Source: Salisapilia sapeloensis
Lineage: Eukaryota; Oomycota; Peronosporomycetes; Peronosporales; Salisapiliaceae
Length of the DNA stretch: 47,037 bases
Reading direction: 5' to 3'
NCBI GenBank assembly: GCA_023334545.1
Contig: JAADVB010000151.1
Span: 1-47,037, forward strand
Shown here: one piece after another, positions 11,185 to 20,400 of the stretch
How the letters are laid out: every line of letters begins with the position of its first letter
Position numbering within the stretch: position 1 is the first letter of the stretch
Translations under genes and position numbers: made by a program
Notes under the pieces: model-generated
What the model was told of the DNA's origin: nothing
The model's input: only the letters and a program-made list of their open reading frames with translations
Database searches by the model: none

Positions 11185-13167
11185 ATGGTCTTTTCGACTT
11201 CATGCCGACGTGCTGCAGCACTACTTTGTGCATCTCTCTTTATCGGAGTACCGCTGATACGCGCGCATAATTGGATCGATTGTTTCGATCATGACCGTAA
11301 TGTGGTATATGACGACAGTGATGTTTGGGTTCTGGGTGGAAATAAAGGACATGGAGCATGTGAAGGCTACGGCTACAACTATCCTGGACGTGGAGACCCG
11401 GATATTAACACCAAGTACACCTACCTCATTTCCAGGGAAGATGTTATAAATGACGTACCAATTTGCCAGTACACATCTTCTGATGTAGATTACTCTGGAT
11501 GGAGGACTGTGCTTAATGCACAGCCCGGTGATAAGATCTACTATGCATATTTGCCAAACGGACACGTTGTAAAAGACAAAAGTGGACTTGACACAAGACA
11601 AGGTATCTACTGGTCCGGCAAATCAGACGTCCAGCTTATTTCCTACAGCGACATTGTAGACGGCAACCTTGTCGATGGAAGCTTAGCTCCATACGATGAC
11701 GGAAACTGTGGAGAGACATACGAAGATGGTGACTTTAATGGCGGTATGATCCCATCCGGACGTGCTGGTGATTATAAGCCTTGTGTTGGCACTTTTGTCA
11801 TACCAGAGAATACTGCATCCGGAACTTATCCTATGGTTTGGTGGTGGGATATGTTTACTTATGATGACGAAGAGAACATTATATCTGGAGCAGCATTCTC
11901 AACTTGCTTCGATGTTGTCATTACAGATGCGGGCAATGATCCTGCTACGCCGACTTCACCGAGTACAGATGGAAATGAGCCTCCGTCGAATCTAATCCAA
12001 AATCCTACTCCATCTCCGGGATCAACCACTCCCTCTCCGACTATATCGAGCCCTCCATCCGCAAGCGGAGACAACCCCACCAGTCCTCCACCGTCGGATG
12101 TCTCTTTCACTCCTATCACCACTCCAACCCAGGCTCCCGTCCCATCAGACCCACCAGCTCCGCCATCGACTTCACCTCCTCCAGCACCGACATCAGCACT
12201 GCTGCCTGCTCCCATTGTCTCAGACGAACCACTAGGTGCTGTGCGATACACTAGTGTGGGTGGTACCGGATCATACGGGCTAGTCACTACCATCGAATGT
12301 GTCCCTGAAGATGAATGCATTCAGGCTGATTACCCTGTCCAAGGTCCTCTTGTGCCGTTTGATGAAGACTTGACGTTAGCACTACGCGGACCGATGGATG
12401 TCGAGGAGATCTCTGTCTTTACTTTAGGCGAAAATGAATGGAACAGAGCTTCGTACTACTCCAGTCAGCAGGGCCAAGGTACACTTGAAAACATGGTGTT
12501 CTTAAACAACCGAGGCAACGATGCTATAAGCGGTACCTTCACAACATGCCACGGCAACAGCCAGTCGTTCGCAACTGCCGATGGACAAACAGCAGCATTT
12601 CAACCTACCGTATTTGACGGCTACCTTGATGATGGTGTTGAAGTCAATGTCATGTCGAATACACCATGCAATGAACAATGTGGTGCGTCTCGTGGTGTAG
12701 CCTATGAAGGGTGGGCTGGCGCTTACAAGATTTTCATGATAAAGTCGAGAATGCCATTTGGGCAAGGAGGAATTGATATGCCTGCTATATGGCTCTTAAA
12801 TGGTCAAGTAGTCCGAACGGCACAGTACAGTTGCAACTGTCGTGGCGTTGGAACGGATGGACGTTGGCAAGGGGGTTGTGGAGAAGTAGACATCGCTGAG
12901 ATCCTTTCTTCCGGTGGGACCGAGCTTACATCCACCGTGTTTTCATTCCAAGGTGCACGAGGCACCGAGAATTTTACAACTCGGCCAGTCGATTCTAGCT
13001 CCATCTACATCGCTCTCTTCCATGGAGATAGTGGCGACGATCGTGGCACGATCACCATTCTCAGCTACGACGAATCTGCACTCGATCTTTCCGTCGCTCC
13101 ATCTCCAGACCAAGTCCAGGAATGGCTAGACTACGCCAATGCGCAAGTTTTGGACTTTGAGAATTAA
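11185..13167 (+). CDS. secreted LPMO-like module fused to a TOS1/GH16-like glycosidase module
   Basis: A single-exon gene of 660 residues. A signal peptide (1-27, cleavage after IRA) would expose His28 as the mature N-terminus, as in copper monooxygenases. Module 1 (28-~247) has a second candidate copper ligand H127 in YLPNGHVV, many paired cysteines, and a TYPMVWWWDM...AAFSTCFDV end in which F238 could be the axial residue. A Pro/Ser/Thr linker spans ~250-345. Module 2 (~350-660) has the TOS1-type (DUF2401) blocks DMPAIWLLNGQVVRTAQYSC and GGCGEVDIAEIL; E567, D569 and E572 form the GH16-style E-x-D-x-x-E. AA17 is the LPMO family described from oomycetes and is a candidate for module 1, but I could not test this. 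The likely job is cell-wall polysaccharide cleavage or remodelling outside the cell. No GPI-type tail is seen. AATAAA directly follows the stop. Confidence 0.8.
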   Translation: MVFSTSCRRAAALLCASLFIGVPLIRAHNWIDCFDHDRNVVYDDSDVWVLGGNKGHGACEGYGYNYPGRGDPDINTKYTYLISREDVINDVPICQYTSSDVDYSGWRTVLNAQPGDKIYYAYLPNGHVVKDKSGLDTRQGIYWSGKSDVQLISYSDIVDGNLVDGSLAPYDDGNCGETYEDGDFNGGMIPSGRAGDYKPCVGTFVIPENTASGTYPMVWWWDMFTYDDEENIISGAAFSTCFDVVITDAGNDPATPTSPSTDGNEPPSNLIQNPTPSPGSTTPSPTISSPPSASGDNPTSPPPSDVSFTPITTPTQAPVPSDPPAPPSTSPPPAPTSALLPAPIVSDEPLGAVRYTSVGGTGSYGLVTTIECVPEDECIQADYPVQGPLVPFDEDLTLALRGPMDVEEISVFTLGENEWNRASYYSSQQGQGTLENMVFLNNRGNDAISGTFTTCHGNSQSFATADGQTAAFQPTVFDGYLDDGVEVNVMSNTPCNEQCGASRGVAYEGWAGAYKIFMIKSRMPFGQGGIDMPAIWLLNGQVVRTAQYSCNCRGVGTDGRWQGGCGEVDIAEILSSGGTELTSTVFSFQGARGTENFTTRPVDSSSIYIALFHGDSGDDRGTITILSYDESALDLSVAPSPDQVQEWLDYANAQVLDFEN

Positions 13168-13173
13168 AATAAA
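13168..13173 (+). terminator. candidate polyadenylation signal abutting the stop codon
   Basis: AATAAA begins at the base after the TAA stop of the secreted fusion gene, which implies a very short 3' UTR. Confidence 0.5.
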
Positions 13174-13350
13174 GATCATTTTGCTCCAATTCGATCTACG
13201 AATGCTCCAAGTTTCCACATCTCCTTCTGTAGTTGAAGTTTGGCTGTGAGAATGCATACGACCTTTGAAAATGAATTTACAAGAATGCGTGTGGCATCCG
13301 TTTATTTTGGCCAAGAATTCATCATCGAATCTCTCATGATAACGACCAAA

Positions 13351-14144
13351 ATGCTAGCAAAGGTAGCTCGGCAGCAACAACAGTGCTCGAGTCTGTTGCG
13401 CACAGCCAGCTTGCGTACAACTACTCGGATGGGTTCCGTCCGTCAAACGATGTCGTGGTCTCCAGTGAACATGACCACGATACCAGCCTTTGTTCCAACC
13501 ACAGGCTGGCGATCGGTTGGCACCATCCGTAAGCGGTATGTCACGCCACTTCCATTTACTCGCAAAGTCCGATTTGGAACGACTACGACGACCAAATCGG
13601 GTTCTACGAATCATGCTGCGAAAGAAACGAGCGAGCAAGCGAGTCGACGTGAAATGATGGTGGAGAAATCCAAGCCGCACATGTCTCGTTTGAAGGAGAT
13701 GTGGCGCAAATATGGCTTAGTAGCTATCGGCACGTACGTTACGATGTATGGTATCGTTCTTGGCTCGATCTATCTCGCCATGGACCTCGGTCTGGTGCAG
13801 AAAGCGAAACCAGTTTTGAAACGATTTAACACACAAGGCCATGTCGTGGAAGACAAAGACAGAGAGGCCAATGAAGACGACTTTAGTGTCGTCTCGTACA
13901 CGAACAAGTACGTTGTATGTACCATGTAAAGATATATTTGTCTAAAGTCGCGTATAGATGGATTGAAATCGCGGAAAAGTATGGCATCGCAGACTACATG
14001 GACGTTCATAAAGTGAACTCCAAGACGGGCACGTTCCTATTAGCGTGGGTGGCCACGAAGTTCACGGAGCCGCTACGTCTGGCTTTGACTGTTGCCATCA
14101 CTCCTCGAGTTGCTCGACTAGTTGGTCGTGTGCCGAAACATTAA
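13351..14144 (+). CDS. FAM210/DUF1279 family mitochondrial membrane protein
   Basis: Exons 13351-13907 and 13958-14144 (50-nt intron) give 247 residues. The N-terminal ~90 residues are rich in Arg, Ser, Thr and Gln and poor in acids, as expected of a mitochondrial presequence. The DUF1279 signature starts at ~113 (LKEMWRKYGLVAIGTYVTMY) with a membrane helix at ~124-146. It finishes after the intron as TGTFLLAWVATKFTEPLRLA LT, the usual 'K-x-TEP-x-R' half. FAM210 proteins act in the mitochondrial inner membrane and affect translation and metabolism in animals; the oomycete role is unknown. ATG 13351 was chosen for its AAA context and basic start; in-frame ATGs at 13252 and 13336 would lengthen the product. 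Confidence 0.8.
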
Positions 14145-14576
14145 GAGAGCGTGGATAAAAATTAGAATGGGCATTGTCGTCCAAGTCGTGGATATGATTG
14201 ACGTCTCTTCATTTACTGCCAACTCAGCTGGAATCTGTGGTGATAAGTAGAATTGGCGCTAATGAGCAATATGTAACGACCTTTTGGACATTTTGCGATG
14301 CATTAATGATAATTGTGCCTTGGCATTTTTGTGATAAAGGATGTGAGTTACTTTTTACCTGCGTGACGAGTCACGTCGATGGTTATTCCCATGAGATGCG
14401 ACTGTTCATTGGCAACGTCTGACATCTCCAGCACGATTGTGCTAGGTAAGACGCTACCTTTGCGAAAGTCTGTTTACATTCGTTGACAATGCCACCTGAT
14501 AGGTCATGCAACTGTGCTCTTTATCTCTTTCTCTCGGTTTAGTACGTTATAAGCTTCCAGTCGCGATCTTGAAGCC
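14145..14576. other. intergenic/promoter region
   Basis: 432 bp between the FAM210-like gene and the C2/EF-hand gene. The frame 14198-14422 looks non-coding. CGTGAC-GA-GTCACG, an inverted repeat of two TGAC/GTCA half-sites, lies at 14362-14375. Confidence 0.55.
14362..14375. promoter_or_regulatory. bZIP-like inverted repeat CGTGACGAGTCACG
   Basis: Perfect 6-bp arms around a 2-bp centre, 201 bp upstream of the C2/EF-hand start. The half-sites match those of bZIP factors; function is inferred only. Confidence 0.3.
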
Positions 14577-17191
14577 ATGAGCAATGCTCCACCACCGTAA
14601 CCACTATCGATTATTTAGTACTTTTCATAAATTGACGTGCCATGTAGCCGTGGACCTCCTCCAGGACCTCCGCCAGGTAGACCACCAGGTGTACCGCCAT
14701 CGTATCCGCAGGCAAGAGGACCGCCTCCAGGAAGTGGACCACCTCGACCGATCGTACCAATGAACTCTCCTCCTCGCGGACCCCCAGGTTTCCATCATAC
14801 CTCCACTCGAATAAATCATGTAACTCATTGTGACCTAGGCATACAACCAAGAGGCCCACCTCCGGGAGGACCACCTACTGGACCGCCAGGTAGAGGACCT
14901 CCTGCAGGGTCTCCACCACCAAGGGGGCCACCTCCAGGTGGTCCACCTGCTGGTCCACCGGGTAGAGGCCCACCTCCAGGAGGCCCTCCTATTGGGCCAC
15001 CAGGTAGGGGACCTCCTGCAGGATCTCCACCTCCTCGTGGACCACCACCGGGCGGTCCACCAACGGGTCCACCAGGAAGAGGGCCACCAGCAGGGTCACC
15101 TCCGCCTAGAGGACCACCTCTGGGTGGCCCACCGGGCAGGGGACCTCCAGCTGGATCTCCACCACCTCGCGGTCCACCAGGACGAGGGCCTCCAGCGGGC
15201 TCACCGCCATTGAGAGGACCACCCCCTGGCATGCCTCCTGGAAGAGGTCCACCAGGTGTAGGTATGGTGGGGAGAGGTCCTCCTCCTGGAATGCCATTAG
15301 GAAGAGGACCGCCTCCAGGTATGCCGCCGAACATGGCGCCGGGTCAAATGCCAAGAGGTCCTCCTTCTGGAATGCCACCGCGAGGACCGCCGCCTGGAAT
15401 GGCACCTCCTGGACAGCCTGGCAGAGGGCCGCCTAGACCTCCTCCTGGTGTTCACTCGCCAAGTACGGAACAACCACAAGCGCTACCAGGTACTGCGACT
15501 GAAGAAGCCGCGTCAGGAGTCCCACCAAGTGGTCCGCCAGGTCCACCACGTGGCCCACCGGCACGACCACTAGAGCCTACAAGCGTCGCACCACCTCCAG
15601 GAACAGTGGAAGACTCGACGCCATCATTGCAACCATCAGGACCAATGGCTCCGCCTAGAGGACCTCCTGGACCTCCTCGTGGTCCACCTGGTAAGTGTCA
15701 TCGACAGTACAAAACTATCTTTTCATGTGGTAACCTAGTCAAGCAGGACCTCCTCGCGGCCCACCTGGACATCCAGGCAATGCTGCTTCAGGAAGTATTC
15801 CACCACAAGCACTTCCACCGAGTGGAGCGTTCGATCGCTTTGGAAAGTTGACAATCAAAGTACTTCGTGCTTTTGAGTTGAAAAAGTTGGGTATGATGGA
15901 TACAGCCGATCCGTTCGTGAGGTTAACGATTGGGGCACAAAACTACCAGACGAAGGTGCACGAGAAAGGAGGGCGGAATCCAGAGTTTGATGAAAGCTTT
16001 GAGTTTAATATTTCAACTGAGAAGGAGCTTGTACTGGAAGTACTAGACAAAGAAGATGGAAGTAAAGACCGGATGATGGGACATGCAAGAGTCGACATTG
16101 TCCCGTGGTTGACAAAAGGTAACTTTGATGGAGACATTGATCTTATCGCAAACAAGGACGAGCAAGCTGGTAAGCTCTCCGTTAGTGTCAAGTTTATCAA
16201 ACCAAGTGTCCCGTCCAATGCGCCTATTAAGGAACCACCAACTGCACCCCCGGTTCTATCTGGTCCAGCGGTTGCCCCACTACCTCCTGGCAGCAACGCA
16301 GTAAACGTTCCAGGCAGCACGGCTGCGATCGCTCCATCGGAACCTCCTCGAGATCCGAATGGGAAGTTTACTGATAAGGAGATCTTGGAAGCATTCCAAG
16401 CGTTTGATCTCGATCATAATAACTATGTCGGTGCTGCTGAAATTCGACATGTGCTGATTAACATCGGTGAGTCGCCGACGGATGAAGAAGTGGATGAGAT
16501 GATCAAGATGGTAGATAAGGACGGTGATGGACAAGTGAGCTTTGATGAGTTTTATGCGATGGTCACGAAGGGCCAGAAGCCACCTCCTGGCTTTGGTCCT
16601 ACCCCGTTACCTGTTGGCGGACAGCCAGCTGGATCATCTGCACCTGTTTCAACTGGAGCTCAAGCCATTCAACAACGTAAAGAACGGAAGTCGGCTTTAG
16701 AGGAGTTTGCTCGGGACAATGGGATCAAGTCAGAAAGTGTGAAGAAAGCGTATAAACGGTTCCAAGCAACAGATCAAGACGACTCTGGTCTAGTTGACTA
16801 CGCGGAGTTCTGTGAAGTTATGCAAGTGGATCCGTCGCCAGTGTGTCAAAAAGTCTTCCAACTCTTTGATAATGAACGCATCGGGAAGATTGACATGCGT
16901 GAGTTCTCTATCGCGCTTTCCAACTTTTCCGGTGCAGAGAAGGAAGAGAAGCTCAAGTTTGCCTTCTTAGTCTACGATAGTGATGGAAACGGAGTGCTCA
17001 CGAGAGCGGAGCTTGTTCGTATCCTGAAAGCGAACCACATGGCGTCGAGTGAGGCCGAGGTGGCCCGTAAGGCGGACACAATAATGGCGGCGTCGCAAAA
17101 AGACGGAAATCGTGACAACGTCTTAACCTTCGACGAGTTCGCGGTTGTAGCGAAGAGATTTCCGAATATTCTCTTCCCAGCCTCTCTATAG
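14577..17191 (+). CDS. Pro/Gly-repeat, C2-domain and multiple EF-hand calcium-binding protein
   Basis: Exons 14577-14596, 14648-14787, 14839-15690 and 15747-17191 give 818 residues. The ATG lies in a 20-nt first exon (MSNAPP). Residues ~7-360 are a low-complexity tract of GPP, GRGPP and [10 protein letters not shown] units. A C2 domain follows at ~372-490 ([24 protein letters not shown]...), with acidic DTADP and DKEDGS loops fit for calcium-dependent lipid binding. Up to six EF-hands come next: loops near 558 ([12 protein letters not shown]), 594 ([12 protein letters not shown]), 680 ([12 protein letters not shown]), 712 ([12 protein letters not shown], degenerate), 748 ([12 protein letters not shown]) and 786. 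The protein probably links calcium signals to membranes, with the Pro-rich arm binding SH3, WW or profilin-like partners. The 51-nt intron 14788-14838 is stop-free and in frame. Confidence 0.85.
14648..15690 (+). repeat. Pro/Gly-coding low-complexity repeat tract
   Basis: Imperfect tandem units encoding GPP, RGPP and PPGGPP, mostly from ggaccacct/ggtccacca-type nonamers. Apart from one 51-nt intron the tract is continuous. The regular codon pattern keeps the opposite strand open too (14825-15334, -), which is an artefact of the repeat. Confidence 0.8.
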
Positions 17192-17476
17192 GAGTAGCGA
17201 AATCCGGAAGATAAAAATGAACCATATACAACTAGTAGATCCGTTTTTATTTGTGACAAAAGTTATTCATTCGATTGTAGTTCTCTCGTATCCTACAGGT
17301 AGTTTATAACGACAGCGTCTACCATTGTCAAGTTTGTAAAGATAGTTTGTCAGAGAAAGTCTCCTTGAAGTTATAATCAGACATATGCGATTGGCTATTA
17401 ATTCTGTAGGAGCTCTAGGATTGAGTAAAACTCAAGAGCACACAGACACAAATCGAGCAAAGTACAAATTGGACGG

Positions 17477-20400
17477 ATGAAGCGCCGATCGACGAGGGAG
17501 GCGACGCGCCGAGTGCTGCGTCGAAAGAATGTTGTAGATGATGACTCAGAAGAGGAAGAGGATGAGGTCGAACAGGAAGAGGAAGAAGAAGAGGATCCGA
17601 CGCCAGTAACTACACGCAGTCAGCGAGCTCGACGTCGAGTCGACGATGATGATGATGATGAAAGTAATGAAGAGGAGGAGGAGAAAGAAGGCAAAGAAGA
17701 AGAAGATGATGATGAAGAGGAAGAGGAGGAAGAGGAAGAGGAGGAAAGTGAAGAGGATGCTGAAGAAGATGAAGAAGAAGACGATGACGAGGAGGAAGAT
17801 GAAGATGCGGACGAAGAGGAGGAGACGAAAGAACGGCCACGACCAACGCGTGGACGTGCAACTCCACTCCGTTCTGCCTCGACAAAAACACGAGCAGCCA
17901 AGACTCGAGCGTCTCAAGCGAATAAGGACACTGGAAAGGTGCCTAAGACGCGAAAAGAGATTGTCGATGATGACGACGATAGTGACAATTCTGAAGTCAG
18001 CATGAAAGAAGAGAGTCCGAAGCCAAAAACCCCGTTTAACCGACCAATGCCAAACAAGGTAGTAAAGAAAGAAGATACTTCTAGTAAAGACGAGGATGAT
18101 AGTGGCAGTACCAGTGGTCAGAAACGGAAGCTTTCGGACGCATCTTCATCTGCTGTGAACACACCGAACGCTTCTCCAGCTAGGCGGATGATGAAAAAGT
18201 CTCGTCCGAACTCTCCGGCTACACCTATCGAAGACATTAGCTCGAGCGAAGTGCCTTTCCAGGACATTCGAGAAACCTTACGCACACCAAAGTCAGAAGA
18301 GGACCTGCTGTCGGCAATCACAGACTTGTGTGACAAGGTGATCAAGACAGGTAGATCTCCTAGTCGTCTCTTCACCGTCGGTTTCTTACAAGTTGTCAAG
18401 GAGGACGTCGAACGATTCCGTCAAGCGTCCGTCCAAAAGTACTTACTACGCATGCTACGATCGAAGCATTACGCTGGTGTAAAAGACACGTCTAGTGTCT
18501 CTGACTTTGCAAGTAAAAACCCTCGCTCATCTCCTGCATCCTCTCAGTCCTACGCAGAAATCCCATTGCCAGTGCTCATCGCCAACGTCCTCGTTCAAGT
18601 GTTAAAAGGTCAGGATGAATGGCCAGTGGATACCGTGAAAGTGTTTCTAGATGACTCTGTCACCGGACGTACGTGGGTCGATCATGAGCTCAGCCAAGTC
18701 TTTGTCCAGAACGTCAAGACCTTGCTAAAGACGCCTACAGCAGCAAGTGGCGACAGTCTCATCCGTCAACGTTATCATGGTGAAAAGACCATGACGGAAC
18801 TCTATGGAATATGCACGCAGCACATCAAGTTTCGTTTAGGAGAACTGGACAAGGAGCGCAGTAGTCACTCGAGTTCGTCACTTGGTAGTGGAGGCAGCAA
18901 TGCTGCTCGTAACCTCATCTTGACGCTATTAGACTTTGTATCTTTACCGGAAGCAAGAGTAGGTGGAGCAGAGCACATGGAGACGTGGCTACAGAATCCA
19001 TCTGTAAAAGGGCCAGCGAAAGACTTGCTTAGTCAGATCGTCAACCACTGCACAACGACTGAGACCCTGGACATGAAGACAGTCGATTTATTGCTAAAAC
19101 TAAAGTTAAAGTCGACCATGTTCCAACTGAAAGTCGAAACCATCTCGCGTCTCGTCCTACAGAACAGAGCATACCTCAAGCTCGGACTATCCGTCTACGT
19201 ATCTCGTCAACGTCCGAATAACATTGGGAAAGACGTAGACAACATGAAGATGCTGCAGCACATCTTCCGTGCTGCTCGATCCCACGCATCCTCGAGCTCT
19301 GTCGTAGGCAGATCAGATGATTCGTTCTATACAGTTCCCATGGTGCATCAAGGCGCAGTGGCTAGTACGGAACTTGCACATGTCTTTCGAGAACTAGCTG
19401 CAACGTCAGAGTTTGCACCTGTATTGCGATCCGTCGCCAAGAAGATTTTAACACAACTGACGTTTGAACAAGTGGACATCAAGGCGTTGTGCACCAGTCT
19501 CCTGGACAATGAACCGCATTGGGAGACTCTAACAAAGGTAGCTGATTCTAGACTTGCAGATCACATGGGTCTTGTCGCTAGTATCGCCTGGCTGGTGCTC
19601 TTCATGCGTGGGACGGCCGTCAAGAGCCTTCAGATCCAGCAGTCGAGTGGATCGGGGCGGTCTGGAGGAAACAATAGCTCCATCGGACCGGCCGTGAAAC
19701 TCGGTGCGACGCAGTCCTTGTCTCGCCGAGGACCGCAGTCGGGTAGTCTCTCCCGAATGCCAAAGCTCGGGAGTCGAGATCCAAAGGCAAAAGTAGCTTC
19801 CGGAAAGCATGGTGGCTCGACACCTCCTGGCAGTACCTCGAGTACGAATGAAGGTACAGCAGGTACTCCTGGCAGCTCAAATGCAGACAACAAGCACACT
19901 GTTAAAGTCCATGAGCGTGCAAAGGAAGAGCTGTTACAAGCACTTGCACATGCACAACGCAGTGCTGTGGTGTGTTGCCTCGATTTGTTCCAGCGATTCA
20001 GTCTAACTGGTGCGTCACCTTTTGAAAAGATGTTGTACGAAGTGATTGTCAAAAGACTCTTGTTTCTCGACATTCCGTCGGACGTTCACCCGACGGAGCA
20101 TGATCGTACGTGCTTCCAGTCGACGAAAGAGGACATTCCGCTTCATGAAGATACGTTTGGGATGCTCACGACGCTCTATGCAACCTGTTCTGCCGTCGAC
20201 AGGACAGAGGCACTTCGGACGCTAGAGACTGTCGTGTGTCGAGCAGCTGATGGCCAACTACGTCGAGAGAGTCAGTGGAAGAACCGAGAGAGTGATTTGG
20301 CGGTATATCGACAGAACGGTGGTGTCGTTGGTGTCCAAGTGAAGGACGTGAGCTTTCTAGAGAATCTGTTTGCGCTTGTTAAAATCAGTCGAGAGCAGAT

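Noticed and set aside
14825-15334. 169-residue Gly/Pro ORF on the minus strand
   Set aside because: Mirror of the Pro/Gly repeat on the plus strand; the repeat codons leave both strands open.
17546-17917. Ser-, Phe- or His-rich minus-strand ORFs opposite the acidic tract
   Set aside because: Complement of Glu/Asp codons in INTS1; no independent coding evidence.
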